Source: DASRSS01 sp963799045
Lineage (GTDB): Bacteria; Actinomycetota; Actinomycetes; Mycobacteriales; Jatrophihabitantaceae
Assembly: GCA_963799045.1 (NCBI GenBank)
Contig: CAWCVN010000007.1
Coordinates: 1-64,000 of the forward strand
Direction: 5' to 3'
DNA length: 64,000 nt
Both the position numbers and the translations under genes were made by a program. A model generated the notes under the pieces. That model was not told the origin of the DNA and ran no database searches. It saw only the letters and a program-made list of their open reading frames with translations. This document shows, piece after piece, positions 1 through 7,133 of this stretch. Position 1 is the first letter of the stretch, and each line of letters starts with the position of its first letter.

Positions 1-485
1 TGTTCGAGCCGCAGACCACACCGGAACAGCAGGCAGCGCTGCGCCGGCTGGAGACCCTGCTCGCCCTGGTCGAGGGGTGGGTCGACGCGGTGGTCGCGGC
101 GGCGGCCGGCGAGCGGATGCCCGGCGCGGAGGCACTGCGCGAGGCGACCCGGCGCCGCCGCGCCACGGGCGGGCCGGCCGAGCAGACGTTCGCCACGCTC
201 GTCGGGCTCGAGCTGCGGCCGCGCCGGCTGCGGGAGGCCGCCGCGCTGTGGTGGAGCGTCACGACCAAGCACGGCCTCGGCGGCCGTGATGCGCTGTGGG
301 GGCATCCGGACCTGCTGCCCAGTGCCGCCGATCTCGACGACCCGCTGGGCTTCGCCGAGCGGATGGGGGCCGACACCGAGCTCAGCGAGAGCGTCGACCG
401 GCTGATCGCCGACGACGCTGATGACGGCAACGGCGCCGACGACAGCAACGACGCCGATGACTCCGACGGCTCAGCCGAGGGCTGA
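1..485 (+). CDS. DUF2342 zinc-dependent metalloprotease-like protein, C-terminal part
   Basis: This open frame enters from the left edge (codons begin at base 3) and ends at a TGA at 483-485. The visible 160 residues match the C-terminus of the actinobacterial DUF2342 family (Rv3195-like), annotated as zinc-dependent metalloprotease or F420-biosynthesis-associated. Recognisable segments are the helix LLALVEGWVD, then RRATGGPAEQTFATLVGLELRPRRLREA, and DALWGHPDLLP near the end. The tail is a low-complexity Asp-rich stretch, which often varies in this family. The HExxH region lies outside the window, so catalysis cannot be judged. It converges with the M48-like gene, whose stop overlaps it by 15 bases. 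Family assignment is confident; the biochemical role is not established here. Confidence 0.8.
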   Translation, partial: FEPQTTPEQQAALRRLETLLALVEGWVDAVVAAAAGERMPGAEALREATRRRRATGGPAEQTFATLVGLELRPRRLREAAALWWSVTTKHGLGGRDALWGHPDLLPSAADLDDPLGFAERMGADTELSESVDRLIADDADDGNGADDSNDADDSDGSAEG

Positions 486-1074
486 CCCGCCCCCAGCGTC
501 GCCGGCCACGCCGTCGGCGAGGTCGTCCACGAAGGTCAGCCCCGCGGCCGCGCTGACGCCGTCGAGATAGCCACGGGCCCGCTCGGTGCGCGGGAATCGG
601 TCGACCAGAGCCCAGAACCGGGGCCCGTGCCCCGGGACGACGAGGTGCGCCAGTTCGTGGATCAGCACGTAGTCCTGCACCCAGCCGGGCATCTGGCGCA
701 GCCGCTCCGACATGCGGATCGTCCCGTCGGCGGGCGTGCAGGAGGCCCACCGGCTGCGCATCGTCGAGACCCACCGAACGCTGACCGGCTCCGCCCGGCC
801 GTCCAGGTAGCGGGTCGGACAGCTCCCGCGCGCGCCGCGAGAGCTGCTCGTCGGTCGGTGCGCGGCGCCCGCGCACCCCGACGCCGTCGAGACGGGCCAC
901 CATGGCGGCCACCCACTCCCGTTCCTGGGCGCGGGTGAACCGCGCCGGGATCAGCACGATGGTGCGATTGCCGTCGCGGTAGGCCTGCACCGTCCGGCGC
1001 CGCCGCGCGCTGCGCCGGACCTCGACGCTGCGCTCGGGCGGATCCGACCGCTGCAAGTGCTCGGTTTCTGCCAC
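471..1074 (-). CDS. YgjP/DUF45-type M48 family metallopeptidase (one frameshift)
   Basis: A small zinc metallopeptidase-like protein of the YgjP/DUF45 group, about 200 residues. The motif HELAHLVVPGHGPRFW gives the HExxH zinc site plus the downstream histidine, and RWASCTPADGTIRMS is the conserved block before it. The N-terminal half (MAETEHLQRS to RELSD) lies in a different frame from the C-terminal half. Removing one C near base 812 joins RELSD to RYLDGRAEPVSVRWVSTMRSRW, restoring the family pattern, so this looks like a sequence error. The start ATG at 1074 faces the DnaA-box-rich intergenic region. Substrate unknown. Confidence 0.75.
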
Positions 1075-1152
1075 ACCTCACGCTAACCCGGCGCGCCGAC
1101 AAATCCGATGTGCCCAGGTCGCGCGGTTTCGTGTCCGCAGCAGTGGGCCGGC

Positions 1153-1260
1153 TCGTCCACAGGACTATCCCGAGCTTGTCCACACTCAGGTCCACAGATG
1201 TGGACTTTCACTTCAGGGTTACCCAGACGAGGTCCCAGTCATCCACAACGGTGTGGATAA
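1153..1260. promoter_or_regulatory. Cluster of six DnaA-box-like sequences
   Basis: Between two divergent genes there are six matches or near matches to the DnaA 9-mer TT(A/G)TCCACA within 108 bp. TTGTCCACA at 1176-1184 (+) and TTATCCACA at 1252-1260 (-) are exact. TCGTCCACA at 1153-1161 and TCATCCACA at 1239-1247 have one mismatch. AGGTCCACA at 1188-1196 (+) and AAGTCCACA at 1199-1207 (-) have two, and these two face each other three bases apart. Two perfect and two one-off boxes this close are unlikely by chance at this base composition. No replication genes flank it, so a titration or regulatory site is more likely than oriC. Binding by DnaA is inferred. Confidence 0.55.
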
Positions 1261-1290
1261 CTCAATCGATAACGGACATACCGTGCGACA

Positions 1291-2336
1291 GTGAGCGGCG
1301 TGATCTCCCCGATGCTGCACCCCGCCGTACGCATGCTGTGGCGCCCGGACAGCTCGCTACAGCTCGAGCTCGGCACCCGCGCCGTCGTCGTGGACAGCAC
1401 GGCCGCCCGCGCGGTGCGTGCGGTGCCCACCACCCGCATCGCAGGCCGCGGCGGCGGGCCTGTGGCGCCCGAGCCCGCCCCGGGACCGCGGGAACGCGAC
1501 GTGCTGCGCCGCCTCGCAGAGGCGGGCTTCCTGTGGCCGCAGGCCGAGCGCGGCGACGAGGACGACCGGCTGGTCCCACCGCGCCCCCGGCTGGCCGCCG
1601 AGCTGCGCGCGCTCAGCCTCCGGTACGGGCAGCGAGCCGCGGAGGTGCTCGACGCCCGGCGGCACCTGCACGTCGTCGTCCAGGGCACCGGCCGGGCCGG
1701 GCCGGCGGTCGCTGCGCTGCTCGCGGCCGCCGGGATCGGACGGGTGTCGGTCCCGGACGTGCGCACCGTCCGCCTGCACCAGTGCCTGCCCGGCGGGCTC
1801 GACCCGGCCGACGAGGGGCGCACGTACGGCACCGCCGCCGCGGACGCGGTGCTGCGCGCCGCTCCGGACACCGACACCCGCGGGCCCGCGCCGGGCGAGC
1901 AGCCCGACCTGGTGGTGCTGGCCTGCGACGAGCCGCTGGACCCCGATCACCGGACGGCGCTGCACGCGCGCGGCGCAGGCGCACCTGCTGGTGCGCCTGG
2001 CCGCCGATCACGGCGCGGTCGGGCCGCTGGTCGTCCCGGGCCTGACCAGCTGCCTGCGCTGCGCCGACCTGCACCGCCAGGACCGCGACCCCGCCTGGAG
2101 CGTCGCTCGCGGTCCAGCTGACGACCCCGCCGCCGACGGGCAGCGCCTCCCCGGTCACGCTCGCCGCCGTTCTCGCCGGCGTCGCGGCCGCGCAGGCGCT
2201 GGCGTTCCTGGACGGCGACGGCGGCGAGGCGCCCGCTGCCGTCGAGGGCACGCTCGAGCAGCACCTGCCCGACTGGCGGCTGCGCCGGCGCAGCTGGCCG
2301 CTTCACCCGGACTGCGACTGCTGCGGCCAGCGCTGA
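1291..2336 (+). CDS. ThiF/E1-like adenylyltransferase-fold protein, Rv3196-like (two frameshifts)
   Basis: About 348 residues once two frame changes, near 1970 and 2105, are bridged. The middle has an E1-like Rossmann segment (HLHVVVQGTGRAGPAVAALLAAAGI). The next frame continues with GAVGPLVVPGLTSCLRCADLHRQDRDPAW. The last frame gives VQLTTPPP through TLAAVLAGVAAAQALAFLDG to a C-terminal CDCCGQR. The two cysteine pairs (SCLRC and CDCC) suggest a structural zinc site like those of MoeB/ThiF proteins. Automated pipelines often call this family TOMM leader-peptide-binding protein, but no precursor peptide or cyclodehydratase is nearby, so that role is not supported. The start GTG lies just after the DnaA-box cluster. 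The ABC1 kinase follows 38 bases later. Confidence 0.65.
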
Positions 2337-2374
2337 CCACTCCGCGGCACGGGTCCGGTGATCGGTTCGGCACA

Positions 2375-3705
2375 ATGGCGAGCGTGAGCGACATCCCACG
2401 GCGCCGCGTGGCCCGGACCGCCAAGCTGGCCTCGCTGCCGCTGGGGGTCGCGGGCCGCGCCACCGTGGGTCTCGGCCGGCGGATGACCGGCAAGTCCGGC
2501 GACGAGATCACCGCCGACCTGCAGGCCCGCACCGCCGAGCAGCTGTTCACCGTCCTGGGCGAGCTCAAGGGCGGTGCGATGAAGCTGGGCCAGGCGCTGT
2601 CGGTCTTCGAGGCCGCGCTGCCCGAGGAGGCGGCGGCACCGTATCGGGAGGCGCTCACCAAGCTGCAGGAGTCCGCGCCGCCGATGCCTGCCGAGACCGT
2701 GCACCAGGTCCTCGACGAGCAGTTCGGGCGCCGCTGGCCCGAGCGCTTCGCCTCCTTCGACGACGACGCCGGCCGCCGCCGCCAGCATCGGCCAGGTGCA
2801 CCGGGCGGTCTGGGCAGACGGACGCGAGGTGGCCGTCAAGCTGCAGTACCCCGGCGCCGGACCGGCTCTGCTGGCCGACTTCACCCAGCTGTCACGCCTG
2901 GCGTGGCTGTTCGCCCGGATCTCCCCCGGGCTCGAGGTCAAGCCGCTGCTCGCCGAGCTGAAGGAGCGGGTGCTCGAGGAGCTCGACTACACCCTCGAGG
3001 CCGAGTCACAGCGCGCGTTCGCGGCCGCGTACGCCGGCGACGCGGACATCGCGGTCCCGCGCGTCGTCGCCAGCGCGCCCAAGGTGATCGTCACCGAGTG
3101 GATGGACGGCAAGCCGCTCTCGCGGATCATCGCCGACGGCACCGAGTGCCGAGCGGGACCACGCCGGCGGGCTGCTGGCGCTGCTGCACTACTCCGCGCC
3201 GGAGCGCGCCGCGGATGCTGCACGCCGACCCGCACCCGGGCAACTTCCGGATCACTCCCGACGGCCGGCTCGGCGTCGTCGACTTCGGCGCGGTGGCGCA
3301 CCTGCCCGAGGCGCACTCCGACGCCGCTGGGCCGGCTGACCCGGCTGGCCCTCGACGGCGACGCCGACGCGCTGGTCGCGATGCTGCGTGAGCACGGCTT
3401 CATCCGGGCCGGGGTCGAGCTCGACCCGGCACGGGTCATGGAGTACTTCGACCCGGTGCTCGATCCGCTGCGTGGCGAGACGTTCACCTTCTCGCGGGAG
3501 TGGATGCGTCGGCAGGCGGCGCGCATCAGCGACCCGCGCAGCGAGGAGGCGCTCGTCGGGCGCATGCTGAACCTGCCGCCGACCTACCTGCTGATCCATC
3601 GCGTGACGATCGGCTCGATCGGCATCCTGTGCCAGCTCGGGTGCGACCGCCGCGTTCCGACCCCTCGCCGAGCGCTGGCAGCCGGGATTCGCCGATGAAC
3701 ACTGA
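2375..3705 (+). CDS. ABC1/UbiB-family atypical protein kinase, Rv3197-like (about five frameshifts)
   Basis: Member of the ABC1/ADCK/UbiB family of atypical kinases, about 443 residues. Hallmarks appear in order in different frames: the KxGQ motif (KGGAMKLGQALS), AASIGQVHRAVW, the ATP-binding lysine in EVAVKLQYPG, the HADPHPGNF catalytic-loop region and the DFG-like VVDFGAV. Frame changes near 2770, 3150, 3220, 3325 and 3645 are each explained by one extra base. In mycobacteria the Rv3197 homologue neighbours whiB7 and has been linked to macrolide tolerance; that is family knowledge, not shown here. The stop TGA at 3703-3705 overlaps the start of the next gene. GTG at 2384 is an alternative start. 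Confidence 0.75.
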
Positions 3706-4978
3706 GCATCCCGAGTCCGTTTTCACCTACGGCGCGCCCGCGCTGAAGTTCGGCGACGGAGCCTCGGACGAGATCGGCTACGACCTGTCCCAACTGGGCG
3801 CCAGGCGCGCCCTCGTGATCACCGACCCGCGCGTCGCGGCGACGGGCCTGCCCGGCCAGGGTCGCCGAGCAGATGGCGCGGTTCGGCGTCGAGGCGGCCG
3901 TGTTCGACGGGGTTCACGTCGAGCCGACGGACGCGAGCATGCAGGCCGCGATCGACTGGGCGCGGGCGAACGGGCCGTGGGAGGCGTTCGTCGCGGTGGG
4001 CGGCGGATCGAGCATCGATACCGCGAAGGCGGTCAACCTGCTGCTGACCAACCCCGGCGAGCTGATGGACTACGTCAACGCGCCGGTCGGCGGCGGCCTG
4101 GCCCCGGTGAACGGCTGCATCCGCTCGTCGCCGTGCCGACGACACGCGGGACCGGCGCGGAGAGCACCACGATCTGCGTGCTGGACGTGCTCGCGCAGCG
4201 GGTCAAGAGCGGCATCAGCCACCAGCGGCTGCGTCCGACGCTGGCCGTGGTCGACCCGGTGCTGACGCTGAGCCAGCCGGCACAGGTCACCGCCTCGGCC
4301 GGGATGGACATCCTCTGCCACGCGCTGGAGAGCTACACCGCGCGCGCCTACACGGCCGGGCAGCGAAAGCGGCCGGAGCAGCGGGTGCCCTATTGCGGCG
4401 CGAACCCCATCTCGGACATGTGGTCGGAGAAGGCGCTCTCGCTGCTCGCGACCCACTTCCGGCACGCCGTCCGCGACGGCAGACGACCTCGGGGCACGGC
4501 GCGGCATGGCGATGGCGGCGACGTTCGCCGGCCTCGGCTTCGGCAACGCGGGTGTGCACATCCCGCACGCCAACGCCTACCCGATCGCCGGACAGGTGCG
4601 CGGGTTCCACCCGGCCGGCTACCCCGACGGCGAGGCGATGGTGCCACACGGCATGGCCGTGTCGCTGACGGCGCCGGAGGCGTTCCGGTTCACCTTCGAC
4701 GCCGCACCCGAGCGGCACGTGCGCGCGGCGCGCCTGCTCGAACCGGACGGCGAGCCGCCGTCGGACGGCCGGCCGCGTACCTGCCGGCCATGCTGGTCCG
4801 GCTGATGCGCGACATCGAGCTGCCCGCCGGCGTCGGCGCGGTCGGCTTCACGGATGCGGACGTCGACGACCTCGTCCAAGGCGCGCTCAAGCAGCAGCGG
4901 CTGCTGGCCACCGCACCGCGCTCGGTCGCCGCCGAGGACCTGGCCGGCATCTTCCGCCGCTCGATGGCGCTCTGGTAA
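3695..4978 (+). CDS. Hydroxyacid-oxoacid transhydrogenase, iron-containing ADH family (four frameshifts)
   Basis: Group III iron-dependent alcohol dehydrogenase most like ADHFE1/HOT, which transfers hydride between 4-hydroxybutyrate and 2-oxoglutarate. Visible marks are the NAD-binding FVAVGGGSSIDTAKAVN, VAVPTTRGTGAES, the metal-histidine segments AGMDILCHALESYTARAY and GNAGVHIPHANAYPIAG, and the HOT-type insertion RVPYCGANPISDMWSEKAL. Length is about 427 residues, normal for HOT. Frame changes near 3855, 4110, 4490 and 4765 are single-base indels. It starts inside the end of the ABC1 gene. It sits between ABC1 and whiB7, where mycobacteria have no such gene, so it is an insertion relative to that order. 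Family confident; physiological substrate inferred. Confidence 0.75.
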   Translation: MNTEHPESVFTYGAPALKFGDGASDEIGYDLSQLGARRALVITDPRVAATGLPGQGRRADGAVRRRGGRVRRGSRRADGREHAGRDRLGAGERAVGGVRRGGRRIEHRYREGGQPAADQPRRADGLRQRAGRRRPGPGERLHPLVAVPTTRGTGAESTTICVLDVLAQRVKSGISHQRLRPTLAVVDPVLTLSQPAQVTASAGMDILCHALESYTARAYTAGQRKRPEQRVPYCGANPISDMWSEKALSLLATHFRHAVRDGRRPRGTARHGDGGDVRRPRLRQRGCAHPARQRLPDRRTGARVPPGRLPRRRGDGATRHGRVADGAGGVPVHLRRRTRAARARGAPARTGRRAAVGRPAAYLPAMLVRLMRDIELPAGVGAVGFTDADVDDLVQGALKQQRLLATAPRSVAAEDLAGIFRRSMALW

Positions 4979-5061
4979 GGCCCCGACTCGGCCGGCGGCG
5001 GATTGCCCTACTGCGAGTTGAGACGACGCTGGCAAAGCGGTCGGAATAGTCGAAGCGGACG

Positions 5062-5284
5062 ATGCAGAAATGGCTGCGCCTGCCGAAGATGAAGGACGTG
5101 GACGCGACATGCTGTCTGTGCGGGCGAGTGGCCGACCCGGTTCGGGACGGCGACCCGCCGATGAGCTGGTGCGTCGACATGGTCGAGGCGCGCGGCGGGC
5201 CGGCGCACGCGTTGGGTGTGCCCGGAGTGCACGCGGGCGCACGTGCGCGCGATCGAGGCCAAGCTCGAACAGCAGTGGTGGTAG
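5062..5284 (+). CDS. Small zinc-ribbon protein of unknown function (one frameshift)
   Basis: A protein of about 74 residues with two CxxC knuckles, CLCG near residue 18 and CPEC near residue 53, consistent with one treble-clef or ribbon zinc site. It ends in a charged helix and two tryptophans (AKLEQQWW). The first half (MQKWLRLPKMKDVDATCCLCG to MVEARGG) and second half (RRTRWVCPEC onward) are in different frames, joined by one base near 5205. ATG at 5089 is a possible alternative start. I do not recognise the family. It converges on the small basic protein downstream of whiB7. Confidence 0.45.
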
Positions 5285-5289
5285 CCACC

Positions 5290-5507
5290 TCCAGGTGATC
5301 CCCGGGGGTGGCTTCCGCGTGCGCTTGCTCGGACTGCACGAGGACCGCGGCGCGGCCGGCGTGCCGGTCCGCCGCCAACCTGGCCCGTGCGGCCAGGTAC
5401 TCCCACATGCGCGCGGAGGACAGCTCCGACGCCAGCCGGGCGTGCCTGGCCTCCTGTTCGCGCCGGCGCATATGTTCGCGCGCCAGCGCTTCATTCATGA
5501 CGTGCAT
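5290..5507 (-). CDS. Small charged helical protein, 3' end uncertain
   Basis: An open frame on the whiB7 strand starting ATG at 5507 (or ATG at 5498) after GAGGAG. It encodes a strongly charged, probably all-helical product: MNEALAREHMRRREQEARHA followed by LASELSSARMWEYLAARARLA. The composition is typical of short actinobacterial helical proteins and reads as real coding rather than antisense noise. In this frame there is no stop until about 4887, which would run antisense through the zinc-ribbon gene, so an indel probably hides the true stop near 5290-5310. Function unknown. It may be co-transcribed with whiB7, about 100 bases upstream. Confidence 0.35.
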
Positions 5508-5610
5508 CTGTGGGCTCCTCGAGGACTGCGGTGTATGGTAGCGTCCGGAAGGCACTGGCAACGGTCTCGGTCGTGCTGCGCCCGACAGCGGCGGGCGCGT
5601 CGTCGTTCGA

Positions 5611-5971
5611 TCAGGCGGCCACTTCGGTGCGGTCGGTCTTGCGCGGGACGGCCGCGCGGGCGCTTGCGGGCGATGACCGCGCCGCGCTCGAAGATCTCGC
5701 CGCCCCAGACGCCCCACGGCTCGCGGCGCTCGAGCGCGCCGGCCAGGCAGGCGAGGCGGGCCGGGCAGTCCCGGCACAGCGCCTTGGCCGCTCCAGCTCG
5801 CCCGGGGCGTCGGCGAACCAGAGGTCGGCGTCCTGCGACGCGGCAGGGCACGTCGTCGGGGCACTCCTTGGCGAGTGGGTCGAGCAGGTCTTCCCTCGGG
5901 TCGATCCCGAAGTCTCCGGCTCGAGCGCTTGTGGCGCGGTCGTACTGACGGGTCAGCGTGCCGGTCAACAC
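5611..5971 (-). CDS. whiB7: WhiB7 transcriptional regulator (three frameshifts)
   Basis: WhiB-family [4Fe-4S] protein that binds the primary sigma factor and activates intrinsic-resistance genes. The four cluster cysteines are visible: PCRVA, then LCRDC (two), then LACLAG. The G(V/I)WGG turn appears as EPWGVWGGEIFERG. The C-terminal AT-hook RGRP, diagnostic of WhiB7, is present. Two compensating indels, near 5835 and 5785, garble the ADADLWFADAPGELE segment. A third, after RGRP, hides the natural end RKTDRTEVAA and its TGA at 5611. The start GTG at 5971 follows a strong AAGGAGGTGA Shine-Dalgarno. Control is by the attenuated leader and promoter described separately. Confidence 0.85.
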
Positions 5972-6052
5972 GTCGGGTCACCTCCTTCGTGAGTGGTTCG
6001 GGGGTGGTGTCGGTGAGTGGAGTGGTGGTCGTGATCGGTGCCGGACAAACAA

Positions 6053-6088
6053 CGAGGCCGCGGTCCCAAGCTGGGAGCCGCGGCCTCG
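6053..6088 (-). terminator. Intrinsic terminator (attenuator) in the whiB7 leader
   Basis: On the minus strand an 11-bp stem CGAGGCCGCGG/CCGCGGCCTCG encloses an inner TCCCA/TGGGA stem with a GCT loop. It is followed directly by TTGTTTGTC, giving a U-rich tract rare in DNA of this composition. It lies about 80 bases upstream of the whiB7 start and well inside the transcript from the predicted promoter. That is the position expected of the attenuator known from other actinobacterial whiB7 leaders. Confidence 0.8.
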
Positions 6089-6129
6089 AGGAGCCTGTGC
6101 TGAGGTGATCAGCATGGACCTCCTCGAGG
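6084..6129 (-). promoter_or_regulatory. Antiterminator hairpin overlapping the whiB7 attenuator
   Basis: Perfect 10-base arms CCTCGAGGAG (6084-6093) and CTCCTCGAGG (6120-6129) can pair, with an inner TGCTGA/TCAGCA stem (6098-6103 and 6109-6114). The downstream arm in the RNA shares bases 6084-6088 with the first arm of the terminator stem, so the two hairpins exclude each other. This is classical antiterminator/terminator geometry. Which state antibiotic-stalled ribosomes favour is inferred. Confidence 0.65.
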
Positions 6130-6432
6130 GGGCGGGCCTGCTTGGCCGTGTCGGCGGTCGTCGGTCGGACGGTGACGTGGGCGTTCGGCTTGGGATCGAT
6201 GAGCGACCACATGGCGCGACGAGCGCTCCGACCGGCGTTGCCCGCCGGCACGCGTCCCGTGGTGAACGGGCCGTCCGCCCACGACGGCGAGCAGCTGGCG
6301 TGGAGCGCGGGCGTGCGCCGTGGCACCGGATACGGGCAGGAGGGCAGCCGAGGTCGAACAGATACATCTTCACTGCGGGTCACCTCCCTCCGGTCGGCGC
6401 CGCAACGCGCCGCACACGCGCGCGGCAGAGTC

Positions 6433-6472
6433 AGGCTAACGAAGGCTAGGAGACGGGGGCAAGGTATTTATT
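6433..6472 (-). promoter_or_regulatory. Candidate WhiB7-dependent promoter of whiB7
   Basis: Reading the minus strand, an AT-rich block AATAAATACC (6463-6472) abuts a -35-like TTGCCC (6457-6462). A 17-base spacer leads to TTAGCC (6434-6439), or an 18-base spacer to TAGCCT (6433-6438), as the -10. An AT-rich block directly upstream of -35 is the known recognition feature of WhiB7-bound sigma-A promoters, so autoregulation is likely. The predicted transcript has a leader of about 455 bases before whiB7. Confidence 0.55.
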
Positions 6473-6549
6473 GCGCTGCGCCGTTCGCTCGTCCGGCGAA
6501 CGCGGTAGAAACCTTGGGTAGAAATCGATCCGACACCGAAAGGATGGTC

Positions 6550-7109
6550 ATGACGATCTCTGGCAGACGCCGGCGCGCGTCGGTCCGCAGGAGTCGCCGC
6601 GGCGGCGATGATCGCGGCGGTGAGCCTGACCGGCTGCGGTTCGACCAGCGGGTCGAGCGGCGGCTCGGGCGGCGGCGGGACCACCGCATCAAGTGCTCCG
6701 CAGAGCACCGCCGGCGGCTCGGCGTCCGCGGACGCCACCACCGTCGCGGCGATCAAGGGCGCCTACGCGAAGTTCTTCGCTCCCGACACCCCGGAGAACG
6801 TCTCACTCGGGCTGCTGCAGAACGGCCAGAAGTTCAAGTCGACGATCGAGGCACAAGCCAAGGGTTCGATGGCCTCAGTCGGCCTCGGTCAAGGTGTCCA
6901 AGGTCAGCCAGATCTCGGCGAACGCCGCGCGGGTCACGTTCACGATCTACGTGAACAAGCAGGCGATGCTGCGCAACCAGACCGGATACGCCGTAAACAC
7001 CAACGGCAAGTGGCAGGTCGCGGAGTTCACCTTCTGCCAGCTACTCACCCTCGAGGGAAGTGCGCCGGCCGAGTGCAAGACTCCGACGGCCACCCAGACC
7101 CCGAGCTAA
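6550..7109 (+). CDS. Secreted lipoprotein, possibly MTB12-like (two frameshifts)
   Basis: A putative lipoprotein of about 185 residues. After an Arg-rich N-terminus and a hydrophobic stretch (VAAAAMIAAVSLTGC) comes a lipobox with its cysteine, then a Ser/Gly-rich linker. The folded domain begins ATTVAAIKGAYAKFFAPDTP and continues in another frame as KVSQISANAARVTFTIYVN to LEGSAPAEC. Frame changes lie near 6590 (inside the signal peptide) and near 6885. The pattern of helix plus sheet resembles the low-molecular-weight antigen MTB12/NTF2-like domain, but that is tentative. The ATG at 6550 is preceded by GAAAGG. Its promoter region is shared with divergent whiB7. Confidence 0.6.
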
Positions 7110-7133
7110 CCGGAACCGACGCAGGAGCGGCAC

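Larger units (their letters stand above)
5978..6373 (-). other. Candidate upstream ORF in the whiB7 leader
   Basis: An open frame opening with GTG AAG ATG at 6373 in the whiB7 leader. Its initiation region (GGAGGTGACCCG, 6376-6387) is identical over 12 bases to that of whiB7 itself (5974-5985), with the same two-base gap to a GTG start. That makes genuine initiation likely. As sequenced the frame runs 131 codons through both hairpins and stops inside the whiB7 Shine-Dalgarno. Given the many indels here, the true stop may be earlier. Upstream ORFs sensing ribosome stalling are established in other whiB7 leaders; this one is inferred by analogy. Confidence 0.4.

Noticed and set aside
1075..1290. 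The DnaA-box cluster as the chromosomal origin
   Set aside because: dnaA, dnaN, rpmH and gyrB are not nearby, there is no AT-rich unwinding region, and the flanking genes belong to the Rv3195-Rv3197 block, which is not next to oriC in mycobacteria.
1291..2336. A TOMM/RiPP biosynthetic locus
   Set aside because: The ThiF-like gene alone is present. No precursor peptide, cyclodehydratase YcaO or dehydrogenase is nearby, and the order matches the conserved Rv3196 position.
2375..4978. Programmed frameshifting or genuine pseudogenes
   Set aside because: The indels are many, non-recurring, lack slippery-sequence and stem-loop context, and hit unrelated conserved genes; sequence error is simpler.
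4887..6383. A 498-codon minus-strand open frame through the whiB7 region
   Set aside because: It strings together the leader, out-of-frame whiB7 and antisense of the zinc-ribbon gene. High G+C removes stops and the product has no consistent domain; WhiB7 is in other frames.
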